From assembly GCF_016887565.1 (NCBI RefSeq), contig NZ_CP069396.1, forward strand, positions 12,258,001 to 12,322,000: a stretch of DNA of 64,000 nucleotides. The letters run 5' to 3'. The notes under the pieces are model-generated. The model was not told the origin of the DNA, did not search any database, and worked only from the letters and a program-made list of their open reading frames with translations. Made by a program: the position numbers and the translations under genes. Position 1 is the stretch's first letter, and each line of letters begins with the position of its first letter. This document shows positions 42,241 through 50,546 of this stretch, piece by piece. Origin of the DNA: Archangium violaceum (GTDB lineage Bacteria; Myxococcota; Myxococcia; Myxococcales; Myxococcaceae).

Positions 42241-42789
42241 GCTGGCAGGGGCCGCCCGAGCAGTGAGCCCCGTCGGTGGAGAGGCCGCGCAGCCCGCCCC
42301 GCTCCCCCAAGCGGGAGCGGAGGAGGCGAGCGTGGCGCCCCAGGCAGCGGCCAGCAAGGAGCGGATGAAGGAGAGGACGCCGCGAGTAGACTTTCGCCGA
42401 GTTGCTCAGGAGGATGTTCGACTTCGACGTGTTGGCCTGCGTGAGGTGTGGAGGCAGGCGGCGAGTGCTGGGGTACGTGAACGAGGCGGGAGGGGTGGGA
42501 GCGATTGTGGAGCACCTGGGCCTGCCCACGGCAGGTGCGAGGCTGGCCCCGGCGCACGGGCCCCTCCACGCCTCGTGGTGTTGAAGCTCAAGCCGCCAGC
42601 GCCAACAGAGCCAGGCCCCTGCCGCGCACCTCATGGGAGGGCGGCCTGGGCCAGCGTGTACCCCAAGGGGCAACGCGGCTTCTCCTCCCGCCTGGCTCAC
42701 TGCTCGGGCGGGCCCCCGTCAGCGGCCCTCCTCGCCACCTCCGCTCCTGGCCGCCACCTCTCTACAGGGCTCCTATCCGTCCTATACTT
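42241..42789 (+). mobile_element. IS91-like element 3' part (G) with transposase C-terminus
   Basis: From about 42263 a frame continues the transposase (VGGEAAQPAPLPQAGAEEAS) until an extra T near 42387 shifts it; the C-terminus LLRRMFDFDVLACVRCGGRR then VEHLGLPTAGARL ends at 42584. The non-coding tail runs to TCCTATACTT at 42789, matching the copy at 30870. The first 30 bp (GCTGGCAGGGGCCGCCC) are an inverted copy of 42698-42737. It cuts the sugar-dehydrogenase gene on its right. Confidence 0.78.
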
Positions 42790-43817
42790 GTGGCGTTCCT
42801 CCCCGACGGGCGCATGCTCGTGACGGAGAAGGCCGGACGGTTGCGTGTGGTGGAGAAGGGCCGCCTCCTGCCCGAGCCCATCCGCGGCACCCCGCAGGTC
42901 TGGTCCCGGGGGCAGGGCGGCCTGCTCGACGTCGCCGTGCATCCCGACTACGCGAAGAACGGGTGGATCTACCTCTCCTACAGTGACCCGGGCGCGAATG
43001 GCTCGGCCATGACGGCCATCGTCCGGGGCAAGCTGCGCGAGGGCCGGTTCGTGGAGCAGCAGTCGATCTTCCGCGCGCCCCCCCCAGGCTGTATCGCACC
43101 GCGGGTGTGCACTTCGGCTCGCGCTTCGTCTTCGACGGCAAGGGCCACCTGTTCTTCTCCATCGGCGAGCGGGGCCACAAGGAGGACGCGCAGGACCTGT
43201 CGAGGCCCAACGGCAAGGTGCACCGCCTCCACGAGGATGGGAGCATCCCGAAGGACAACCCGTTCGTCGGCCGCGAGGGCGCCCTGCCGAGCATCTGGAG
43301 CTATGGCAACCGCAACCCGCAGGGACTGGCGCGGCCCCCGGTGACCGGGGAGCTGTGGGAGACGGAGCATGGCCCCCGGGGCGGCGACGAGCTCAACCGC
43401 ATCGAGCCCGGACTCAACTACGGCTGGCCGGTCATCACCTACGGCATGAACTACGACGGCACGCCGATGACGGACCGCACCGCGCAGGAGGGCATGCAGC
43501 AGCCCGTGCTGCACTGGACGCCTTCCATCGCCGTGTGCGCGGTGGACTTCTACACGGGCAGCCACTTCCCCCAGTGGAAGAACGAGCTGTTCGTGGGCGC
43601 GCTCGCGCAGCAGGAGGTGCGGCGCTTGAGGCTCAAGGGCGGCAAGGTGGTGCACCAGGAGGTGCTGTTCAAGGACGTGGGCCGGGTGCGCGACGTGGTG
43701 AGCGGTCCGGATGGCTACCTCTACGTCGCCTTCAACGGACCGGATCGCATCGCGCGGCTGGTGCCGGCGCCCGCGGTCGAGCCCGCCTCCGGCAAGGCCC
43801 CGGGCGCGAAGCCTTGA
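42790..43817 (+). pseudogene. PQQ-dependent aldose sugar dehydrogenase, truncated and frameshifted
   Basis: A soluble glucose/sorbosone dehydrogenase-type beta-propeller: VAFLPDGRMLVTEKAGRLRV, GQGGLLDVAVHPDYAKNGWI, then after the shift VHFGSRFVFDGKGHLFFSIG, YGNRNPQGLA and YNYGW-type LNYGWPVITYG. The N-terminal strands and signal peptide are replaced by the IS91-like tail. A run of eight C at 43078-43085 breaks the frame (APPPG then RTAGV). The C-terminal blade is complete to 43817. The frameshift could be a sequencing artefact, the truncation not. Confidence 0.85.
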
Positions 43818-43855
43818 GCGGACGCACCATCAGGTGCTTCGGGGCCTTCTTTTTC
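43809..43855 (+). terminator. Terminator-like hairpin after the dehydrogenase
   Basis: CGAAGC pairs with GCTTCG and an inner GCACC with GGTGC, followed by CCTTCTTTTTC. Confidence 0.45.
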
Positions 43856-43978
43856 GGCCGTCGCAGCGCGAGGCAATCTCCCATTTGAAGGCCACCGGTG
43901 CATCGGCCGCATACGTTTGCAGTAGTTATTGTCAAAGAGTCGTGAGAGCCTTGCGAAGCTTCACAACCTGGAGGGCAC

Positions 43979-44251
43979 ATGCGAGGAATCATCAGGGTCG
44001 TGTTGTCTGCGTGCTTGCTGGTGGGCTGTGGTGGTGTCGAAGCAGACATGGATGCCGAGCCGCTCGGTATAGAGCAGCCGGGTGCCCATGAGACAGGCGA
44101 GGTCCGTGCCGCGGTGTTGCTCTACTGCCACGAATTGGAGGGTAGCGCCTGCCCAGCGGCTGGAGCCAACCCACGGACGTGCAAGATCGGGGATGTCGGT
44201 CACCAAGTGTGCTATTGCGACGAGGGTGTCTCGTATTGGCGTTGTTACTGA
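43979..44251 (+). CDS. Small Cys-rich lipoprotein
   Basis: A 90-aa lipoprotein: signal MRGIIRVVLSACLLVGC with the lipobox Cys at residue 17, an acidic linker, and a mature part with five further cysteines (YCHELEGSACP, RTCKIG, VCYCDEG, WRCY). Probably an outer-membrane-anchored mini-protein stabilised by disulfides. No family recognised. A strong terminator follows at 44329. Confidence 0.65.
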   Translation: MRGIIRVVLSACLLVGCGGVEADMDAEPLGIEQPGAHETGEVRAAVLLYCHELEGSACPAAGANPRTCKIGDVGHQVCYCDEGVSYWRCY

Positions 44252-44328
44252 GCACCCCGCCCTGAGCTCAGCGGAAGCTGACGCCCACGGAGCTGACCAC
44301 GTCGTTCCAGGGGCCGCTTGCCCCATTC

Positions 44329-44365
44329 AAAAGCCCAGCAATCTCCACGGGTTGCTGGGCTTTTT
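44329..44365 (+). terminator. Rho-independent terminator
   Basis: AAAAGCCCAGCAA and TTGCTGGGCTTTTT form a 13-bp stem with a T-run, 77 bp after the small lipoprotein stop. Confidence 0.85.
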
Positions 44366-44420
44366 CTCGGCTTTCGTATCGGGGACGCAACCTCGGTCCC
44401 CCAAAGTCCGAGAATTCTTC

Positions 44421-45467
44421 ATGTCCAATAGGATTGGTCCCAGAGCTGTCATCCTGAAGGCCGGTTCTCACGGTCCGGCGGTGCGCAAACTCGAGAACGA
44501 GCTGAAGGAGCGCGGGCTGCTCAAAGGTCCCGTCGACGGTCACTACGATCAGCGGACGACCGAAGCGGTGAAGCGCTTCGAGCGCCACAACGACCGCAAG
44601 GTGGACGGGAAGGTCGGCAGCTGGATCTGGAACAAGCTCAACCTCAGCGATCGCTTCGACGGGCCCAAGGGAAACCCGGACGGCGGCCAGGTGGACGGCG
44701 GCAATTCGGGCAATGGAACCAGCGCGCCGAACAACGCGGGTGACACCGGCAAGACCGGGACGTTCCGGACGGTGACCGCCAACATCAAGTCCAACCCGGA
44801 GATGCCGCAGCACCAGGTCCTCCACGACGTGCGCAAGGCCGCGGCGCAGGGAGATCTGATCGGCTGGCAGGAGATCTCTCCCCCCCGGTACTTCGACGCC
44901 ATCAAGAGCCTCGGCAAGGAGTGGGGCCACTACATGCCGAAGGATGGCAACCTCCGCATCCCGAATCCCATCTCCTGGAAGAAGTCCGAGTGGGACCTCC
45001 AGGACGCGGGCTTCAAGCGCACCCACAACGGCAAGGCCAAGGTGTCGCCGCACCGGTACATCACCTGGGCGAAGCTGAAGAACAAGGAGACCGGTGAAGA
45101 GGTCGTGCGGATCAACACCCACCTCGTCTCCGGCGCCTGGACGAAGTCCAAGTTGGGCCGCCCGACCACCCCCTGGCGGCAGGAGATGTGGAAGAAGCAC
45201 ATGGCGCAGCTCGACGCGATGGTCGAGCGCTTCGAGAAGCAGGGGTGCAAGGTCGTGGTGGGCGGTGACTTCAACCGCAACCACTACAAGGTGCTCGGCA
45301 ACGACGTGGTCTACGACAACAAGCTCCACGTCGGGACCCACGGCAGCAGCACGCTCGATTACCTGATGCACACCCGGGACCGGGAGTTGAAGCACGTCCG
45401 GACGCAGTACGAGCGCGGCCTCCACTCCGACCACGACGCGGTCGTGGCGACCTACCGGCTCAAGTAG
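44421..45467 (+). CDS. Peptidoglycan-binding plus EEP nuclease/phosphatase fusion
   Basis: A 348-aa protein. Residues ~10-75 are a PG_binding_1 domain (LKAGSHGPAVRKLENELKER, then DGHYDQRTTEAVKRFERHN). After a Gly/Asn linker, residues 115-348 are an endonuclease/exonuclease/phosphatase fold: VTANIKSNPEM, LIGWQEISPPRYF, VVRINTHLVSGAW, VVVGGDFNRNHYK (metal-site GDFN) and LHSDHDAVVATY (SDH). No signal peptide is visible. The pairing of a wall-binding module and a DNase I-like domain suggests a secreted or lysis-released nuclease, possibly antibacterial. No immunity gene follows; the next feature is a RAYT element end. Confidence 0.78.
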   Translation: MSNRIGPRAVILKAGSHGPAVRKLENELKERGLLKGPVDGHYDQRTTEAVKRFERHNDRKVDGKVGSWIWNKLNLSDRFDGPKGNPDGGQVDGGNSGNGTSAPNNAGDTGKTGTFRTVTANIKSNPEMPQHQVLHDVRKAAAQGDLIGWQEISPPRYFDAIKSLGKEWGHYMPKDGNLRIPNPISWKKSEWDLQDAGFKRTHNGKAKVSPHRYITWAKLKNKETGEEVVRINTHLVSGAWTKSKLGRPTTPWRQEMWKKHMAQLDAMVERFEKQGCKVVVGGDFNRNHYKVLGNDVVYDNKLHVGTHGSSTLDYLMHTRDRELKHVRTQYERGLHSDHDAVVATYRLK

Positions 45468-45496
45468 TCCGAGGAGAGGCAGGTCATCGAGCCGCC

Positions 45497-45628
45497 GAGA
45501 GGGTGTCAAAGGACTCGACACGCGGGACTCAAGCCCCGGAACGAGACTGGGTATCCCTACGAATCCCCAAGTCTTTCCAAGGACTTGAAGCTGGCTCACC
45601 GAATGCATTGGGCCTGGCGACTCGTTCG
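45497..45628. repeat. RAYT/REP element left end, solo copy
   Basis: GAGAGGGTGTCAAAGGACTC to GGCGACTCGTTCG, about 95% like 23955-24086. No transposase follows. It cuts the azoreductase gene. Confidence 0.8.
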
Positions 45629-45744
45629 GCCACTTCGCCGCCTGGATGCGCGGCTCGCCATTCGGCGACGAAGCGGCGGGTCATGTTGCGCGAGATGGAC
45701 TGGTCACCGCGCGGCCTGGTCTCGACGATGAGAAGCTTGGACAT
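45629..45744 (-). pseudogene. FMN-dependent NADH-azoreductase, N-terminal fragment
   Basis: [20 protein letters not shown] then [17 protein letters not shown] is the start of AzoR-type flavin reductases. After ~38 codons the frame enters the RAYT end. It is divergent from an intact LysR gene, the arrangement in which LysR proteins normally control an azoreductase or quinone reductase. Confidence 0.8.
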
Positions 45745-45762
45745 TAGAGGTTTCCTGTCGGT

Positions 45763-45911
45763 TGCATTTCGTCAACCTAAACGCCGCCTCTCCCTTGCGG
45801 GAGTGATTAAATCATGATGATCTCCATCGGCGTGGATGATGGAGCATGATTGGTAACCTCACTCTGGATCAACTGCGTGTCCTCGTGACGATTGCCGACA
45901 CGGGCAGCTTT
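45763..45911. repeat. Duplicated LysR promoter and 5' coding region, copy 1
   Basis: 149 bp (TGCATTTCGTCAACC to GGGCAGCTTT) that recur at 47730-47878 with about seven changes. It contains the divergent promoter, the palindromic ATCATGAT in GATTAAATCATGATGATC (a likely LysR site), and the first 22 codons of the LysR gene. Confidence 0.9.
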
Positions 45912-46781
45912 TCCGCTGCTGGCCGCAAGCTCCGCCGTGCGCAATCGGCGATCAGCCAGGCCGTGGCGACGCTCGAGGACATGCAGGGGGTGTTGCTCTT
46001 CGACCGGAGCGGTCACCGACCGCAGCTGACCGAGATCGGGCGCGTGCTCGTCGAGCAGGCGCGGCTGGTGCTGGCGAGCGCGACCCGGTTCGAAGCGGTG
46101 GCGGCAAGCACGCGCGCGGGGCTGGAGCCCGAACTCGCGCTCGCGATCGATCCCCTGGTGCCGACGGCGCCGCTGATCGAAAGTCTGCGCGCGCTCAGCG
46201 GCACCTTTCCCGCTCTTCCGGTCAGCTTCTCGACGGAGGGGCTCGGCGGTTCGTTGCGGCGCCTGCGCAACGGCTCGGCCGCCTTGGCGATCTGCCTGCT
46301 CCTACCTGCCGTTCCCGACGATATCGTCGCCTACCCGCTGCTCCGGATCGGGTTGCTGCCCGTGGCGGCGCCCGCGCATCCGCTCGCTTCGCTCGGGCGG
46401 TCGGCTACGCGGGCTGACCTGGAGCCGCACGTCCAGCTCGTGCTCACGGATCCAGTCGAGCCCGGCGGCGAGAATTATGGGCTTCTAAGCGCGAGACTAT
46501 GGCGCTTCGTCGATCTTGGACGGCGTCTCGACTTCCTGCTTGCCGGCTTCGGGTGGTGTCGCATGCCCGAGCATCTCGTCGCCGAACCGATCGCTGCCGG
46601 CCGGCTGACGCTGCTCCACATCGATCAGGATACGACTCCGCGCGACGGGCTGACGATCTATGCGGCCCACAGACGTGATCGAATGCTCGGTCCCGCCGGG
46701 CGCTGGCTGCTCGAGGACCTGAGACGCCGCCTTGAGATCGAGCGAGCCCCTGGCGCTCGACCTGAAGCTCGCCATCGGTAA
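45846..46781 (+). CDS. LysR-family transcriptional regulator
   Basis: A 311-aa regulator. The winged helix-turn-helix is classic: LTLDQLRVLVTIADTGSFSA then AGRKLRRAQSAISQAVATLE and LFDRSGHRPQLTEIG. Residues ~90-300 are the periplasmic-binding-protein-like effector domain. It is divergent from the truncated azoreductase; a shared promoter carries a palindromic ATCATGAT. The target gene is lost here, but a second copy of the promoter controls the dioxygenase at 46829-47728, so this protein may act there in trans. Confidence 0.9.
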   Translation: MIGNLTLDQLRVLVTIADTGSFSAAGRKLRRAQSAISQAVATLEDMQGVLLFDRSGHRPQLTEIGRVLVEQARLVLASATRFEAVAASTRAGLEPELALAIDPLVPTAPLIESLRALSGTFPALPVSFSTEGLGGSLRRLRNGSAALAICLLLPAVPDDIVAYPLLRIGLLPVAAPAHPLASLGRSATRADLEPHVQLVLTDPVEPGGENYGLLSARLWRFVDLGRRLDFLLAGFGWCRMPEHLVAEPIAAGRLTLLHIDQDTTPRDGLTIYAAHRRDRMLGPAGRWLLEDLRRRLEIERAPGARPEARHR

Positions 46782-46828
46782 TGGGGGTCGCTCATCCGGG
46801 AGGGTGCCGCGCCATGCTCCTATACGCC

Positions 46829-47728
46829 TCAATTCTCCGGGGAGAGCATTTCGGAGGGGAAGGTGTTTGGGTCCGCAGGATTGACGCCCGACTTCATCAA
46901 CGCCTTGACGTGTTCGCTGCTGGCATCGCACAAGGGAATGCCCGTCGAGGAGCGGACGATGAATGTCTTCCAGGCCAGCAGCGCACCATCCGACATCTTC
47001 CGGGCTTGGAGCACGAAGTCACCCTGTTTGTCGGGTGCCGCCGTCTTGTCGGTTGAGTTGCGCGTGTCGCGTACGCCACGCGTGTTGTAGAGCGCCTGGG
47101 TGCTCAGGATGTCGTCGTTGAGCGAGTCCTCGAAGTAGAGTTGAGACGTCACGCTCTCGGTGCCCGCGATCCTGATGGTGAAATGGATATGCACGGTCCG
47201 GCTCTTGTACCAGCCAGGAAAGCAGGTATTGAAATCCACCCGGCCCTCGTCGTTCGTTGTCTGCACACCCCGGAACCAATGCGCGGCTCGCGCCTTCTCG
47301 TCATGGGGATTGCAGAGCGGGTGCTGATCGTCGCCTGAATAGACGCCCTCGGGTCCAGCATGCCAGATGTCCACGCTCGCCCCCGGAACGGGCTTGCAGG
47401 TCTCATCCAATATCCGGAACGCGAGCCGCACGGGCAGCCCCGCGTGACCCTCGCTGATGTCCTTGCGCACCTTCGTGCTCCCATAGCAGGGGCCCACGAC
47501 CTGCTCGCACGTCAGCTTGCACGCCGCTCCCACCTGGGAAGTGAAGGGATTGGGGTAGGCACTGGCGCCGGTCATCGCGGCGGTTCCTCCGGTGGCCCAG
47601 CCCTTCCCCACCTGCTTCGCGGGTTGCTTCGCCCACGCCAGGAAGCGGGTAAGGGGAAGCGCCACCACCGCCAGACCCATCGCGCCGAGCAGCCCCCGGC
47701 GCGTCATGCTTTTTGTTTTCGTGCTCAT
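46829..47728 (-). CDS. Intradiol ring-cleavage dioxygenase, Tat-exported
   Basis: A 299-aa enzyme of the protocatechuate/catechol dioxygenase fold, which opens catechol-type rings between the hydroxyls using Fe(III). A twin-arginine signal (MTRRGLLGAMGLAVVALP) opens the protein. Core features are LTCEQVVGPCYGS with Tyr, VPGASVDIWHAGPEGVYSG, FNTCFPGWYKSRTVHIHFTI, where Tyr, His and His would bind iron. Export of this family is common for lignin- and aromatic-related members. The start at 47728 lies just outside the duplicated LysR promoter; an ATG at 47734 is inside it. Substrate unknown. Confidence 0.87.
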   Translation of the reverse strand: MSTKTKSMTRRGLLGAMGLAVVALPLTRFLAWAKQPAKQVGKGWATGGTAAMTGASAYPNPFTSQVGAACKLTCEQVVGPCYGSTKVRKDISEGHAGLPVRLAFRILDETCKPVPGASVDIWHAGPEGVYSGDDQHPLCNPHDEKARAAHWFRGVQTTNDEGRVDFNTCFPGWYKSRTVHIHFTIRIAGTESVTSQLYFEDSLNDDILSTQALYNTRGVRDTRNSTDKTAAPDKQGDFVLQARKMSDGALLAWKTFIVRSSTGIPLCDASSEHVKALMKSGVNPADPNTFPSEMLSPEN

Positions 47729-47729
47729 C

Positions 47730-47878
47730 TGCATTTCGTCAATCTAAACGCCGCCTCTCCCCCACGGGAGTGATTAAATCATGATGATCTCCATCGGCGT
47801 GGATGATGGAGCATGATGGGCAACCTCACTCTGGATCAACTGCGCGTCCTCGTGACGATTGCCGACACGGGCAGCTTT
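47730..47878. repeat. Duplicated LysR promoter and truncated LysR start, copy 2
   Basis: Second copy of 45763-45911. A LysR reading frame opens at 47813 and keeps 22 codons (MGNLTLDQLRVLVTIADTGS) before it runs into the 3' end of the next LysR gene. The copy now serves as promoter for the divergent dioxygenase. Confidence 0.9.
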
Positions 47879-47890
47879 CTTCCTACGGAG

Positions 47891-48793
47891 CTAGCCTCTT
47901 GGTTTTCGGTTCTGCATCCGATTGAAGGCAGCAGCGAGGTGATCGAATACCGCTCTCACGCGTGGCACCCGTGACAGGTTCTCATGCGTCACGATCCAGG
48001 TTTCCAGCACGTGGACGACAAAATCAGGCAGCACTCGGATCAGGCGCGGATCGGCATTGCCCAGCGGCACATGGCAGACCGCGATCCCAACGCCGGCACG
48101 CGCCGCCGCCAGCTGCGACGGGTGACTATCGGTGCGCAGAACGTACCGGTTCGGCTTGAATTGGGGACCGAGGCTTGCAGCGAGGGCCAGATCAACTTGA
48201 TTGCGGTCCGGCCCGATCAGATCGTGGTGCTCAAGGTCATCGACGTTTTCCGGCACGCCGCGCCGGGCGACGTAATCGGGCGAGGCGAAAAGGCCGAGTG
48301 GAATCGCCGCGACCTTCCGGGCCACGAGCGCGTTCTGCTTGGGCGTCACCGTTCTCACCGCCAGATCGACTTCATGCGCCAGGATATCCGCTTGGGCGTT
48401 GCTGAGCGATAGTTCGATCCGCAGCGCCGGATGTTGCTCGCGCAGCGTCTGCAACATGGCAGGGATCACTTCGACCCCCATGATATCGGGCACGCTGATG
48501 CGAACGGTTCCGGCGATCGTGCCGTGAGGCGCCGATGCCTGGCGCACGAAGAGGTCGGACGCCATGGCCATTGTGCGGGCAGCGTCCCGCAGCGCCTCAG
48601 CTGTTTCCGTCGGGGTCAGCCCATTGACCGAGCGGGTAAACAGGACTGTGCCCAGATCGTGCTCCAACGCCTCGAGCCGCGCCCGCACTGTCGGGTGCGA
48701 AAGGCCGAGACTGCGTGCCGCACCGGACAGGCTGCCGGTCTCCAACACGGCGAGAAAGACGCGTTGATCGTCCCACGAGATCGTTGTGCTCAT
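47891..48793 (-). CDS. LysR-family transcriptional regulator
   Basis: A 300-aa regulator: WDDQRVFLAVLETGSLSGAA, RSLGLSHPTVRARLEALEHD and LFTRSVNGLTPTETAEAL form the N-terminal DNA-binding domain; the effector domain follows with FASPDYVARRGVPENVDDL. The ATG at 48793 is chosen at the domain start; the longer frame is spacer. It is divergent from an epimerase-like gene with the palindrome at 48801 between them, so it probably regulates that gene and itself. Confidence 0.9.
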   Translation of the reverse strand: MSTTISWDDQRVFLAVLETGSLSGAARSLGLSHPTVRARLEALEHDLGTVLFTRSVNGLTPTETAEALRDAARTMAMASDLFVRQASAPHGTIAGTVRISVPDIMGVEVIPAMLQTLREQHPALRIELSLSNAQADILAHEVDLAVRTVTPKQNALVARKVAAIPLGLFASPDYVARRGVPENVDDLEHHDLIGPDRNQVDLALAASLGPQFKPNRYVLRTDSHPSQLAAARAGVGIAVCHVPLGNADPRLIRVLPDFVVHVLETWIVTHENLSRVPRVRAVFDHLAAAFNRMQNRKPRG

Positions 48794-48800
48794 AAAAAAC

Positions 48801-48817
48801 CTTACAGCTGCTGTAGG
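48801..48817. promoter_or_regulatory. LysR-type operator
   Basis: CTTACAGCTGCTGTAGG is a near palindrome with the T-N11-A character of LysR sites, 7 bp upstream of the LysR start and 76 bp before the divergent epimerase-like gene. Confidence 0.65.
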
Positions 48818-48892
48818 TTGAGTGCAATTCCGTTTCAGCCCGTCGTGGCCCATCTTCGTCTCATCGCAATGCAAACGCGATGGAGCGCGATC

Positions 48893-49876
48893 ATGGAAAC
48901 CAACAAAACAGCCCTTGTTCTTGGCGCAACCGGCGGAATAGGCGGAGCCATTGCCGGCGCGCTACTGCGCCATGGGTGGAAGGTTCGCGGCATGGCCCGC
49001 GACGCCGCGGCGGCTCACAAGCAGAACCAACAGATAGAGTGGCTCAAGGGCGATGCGATGCGCCGCGCGGACGTGGTCGATCATGCCCGTGGCGTTTCGG
49101 TGATCGTCCATGCGGTCAACCCGCCGAACTATGCCAACTGGGACAAGCTCGTGCTGCCGATGATCGACAACACGATTGCCGCCGCCCAGGTGGCTGGTGG
49201 CGCGCGCATTCTCCTGCCGGGTACGATCTACAATTTCGATCCTGCCCGGACGCCGGTGATCGATGCAAGCACGCCGCAGCAGCCATGCAGCCGCAAGGGA
49301 GCCATCCGTGTGGAGCTGGAACGCCGGTTGGAACAGGCCGCCCCTGAGGTCCCCTCGCTGATCCTGCGGGCTGGCGACTTCTTTGGTCCCGGCGCACGCG
49401 CGAGTTGGTTCGCCCAGGCCATGGTGACGCCTGGAAAGCCGGTGCACCGGCTCACCGAGCTTACCCGCGGTGGTGGCCATAGCTGGGCCTATCTCCCGGA
49501 CCTGGCAGAGGCCGCAGCGCGTCTGCTCGATGAAAGCGAAAAGCTTCAACCCTTCGAGCGGGTGCAATTCGAAGGGTATTACGACCAGAGTGGCACCGGC
49601 CTCGTCGAGGCCGTCTCCCGTGTCGTCGGACGAAAGGTTGCCACGCGGCACTTCCCGTGGTGGGTGATGGCGCTGCTTTCGCCGTTCCGTGGCTTCCCGC
49701 GCGAAGCGGCCGAGATCGCCCAGTATTGGCGCTATCCGATCCGACTGGACAATCGCCGCCTCACCGAGCTGATCGGACCCGAGCCGCGCACGGGCCTCGA
49801 CGCCGCCGTGCGGACAAGCCTGGTCCATCTCGGCTGCCTGCCGGAGAACGCCGTCAACGTACTTTCCGTGGCCTGA
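48893..49876 (+). CDS. NAD(P)-dependent epimerase/dehydratase-like (SDR) protein
   Basis: A 327-aa extended short-chain dehydrogenase-type protein. TALVLGATGGIGGAIAGALL is the Rossmann GxxGxxG loop; KGDAMRRADVVDHARGVSVI and VHAVNPPNY follow, then LLPGTIYNFD. LRAGDFFGPGARASWFAQ and HSWAYLPDLAEAAARLL are typical of atypical SDRs of the NmrA/epimerase kind. The canonical YxxxK is not evident, so catalysis is uncertain. The ATG at 48893 has GGAG upstream. Divergent from, and probably regulated by, the LysR at 47891. Confidence 0.83.
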   Translation: METNKTALVLGATGGIGGAIAGALLRHGWKVRGMARDAAAAHKQNQQIEWLKGDAMRRADVVDHARGVSVIVHAVNPPNYANWDKLVLPMIDNTIAAAQVAGGARILLPGTIYNFDPARTPVIDASTPQQPCSRKGAIRVELERRLEQAAPEVPSLILRAGDFFGPGARASWFAQAMVTPGKPVHRLTELTRGGGHSWAYLPDLAEAAARLLDESEKLQPFERVQFEGYYDQSGTGLVEAVSRVVGRKVATRHFPWWVMALLSPFRGFPREAAEIAQYWRYPIRLDNRRLTELIGPEPRTGLDAAVRTSLVHLGCLPENAVNVLSVA

Positions 49877-49928
49877 CCGTCTCGCCCAAGACTTCCGAGC
49901 TTCAACCCGCAGTACAACGGAGATATCG

Positions 49929-50462
49929 ATGAACAGAATAGCTGGCCTTGCCAAGATCCTACTTCTCGCCATCCTCGCGATTTGTCATGTCCAATGCCAG
50001 GACCAGGACGTGTCCAGCATCCGAACGGAAATCAATCCGAACGCAGCAACCCTCGCGCGCACCGAACTGCTCATCGACGCACCGCCGAAGGCTGTTTGGT
50101 CGGTGTTGACCGATATCGACCGCTGGACCGAGTGGATGCCCGAATTTGCTTCGGCGCGGCTCGAAGGACCCCTCGCACCCGGTTCGGTGATCTTTTGGGA
50201 ACCTCAGGGCCAGGTGGTGGAGTCTCGTCTCGTTGTAGTGGAAGCCGAGCGCCGGTTGATCTGGAATGGCACGGATGGCGCCGTTCATGTGTGGAAGCTG
50301 GTCCCGACGGGCAACGGCACGCTTCTGCGCAACGAAGAATCCATCGACGAATGGAAGCTTGCCGGACAGGGCGACGGAAGCGCAATTCTCACCGAGTCCC
50401 TCAATGTATGGAACAGTCGCATTGCCGAGCGGGTGACCCAGCAAATCGATAAAAATCTTTGA
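49929..50462 (+). CDS. SRPBCC-fold protein with signal peptide
   Basis: A 177-aa protein. A hydrophobic N-terminus (AKILLLAILAICHVQC) suggests export, perhaps with a Cys anchor although the lipobox is not canonical. Residues ~40-177 are a polyketide-cyclase/START-like SRPBCC fold: IDAPPKAVWSVLTDIDRWTE then WMPEFASARLEGPLAPGSVI and LRNEESIDEW. Such folds bind hydrophobic ligands. It follows the epimerase-like gene by 52 bp on the same strand, probably as one operon. Confidence 0.8.
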   Translation: MNRIAGLAKILLLAILAICHVQCQDQDVSSIRTEINPNAATLARTELLIDAPPKAVWSVLTDIDRWTEWMPEFASARLEGPLAPGSVIFWEPQGQVVESRLVVVEAERRLIWNGTDGAVHVWKLVPTGNGTLLRNEESIDEWKLAGQGDGSAILTESLNVWNSRIAERVTQQIDKNL

Positions 50463-50546
50463 TCAATCCCAGGTGCTCTGGAGACCAAGTCAGTTGAAGC
50501 AGGGGCGGTTGGCCGGACCGTCCCAGGACATTGGAGCAGATCACCT

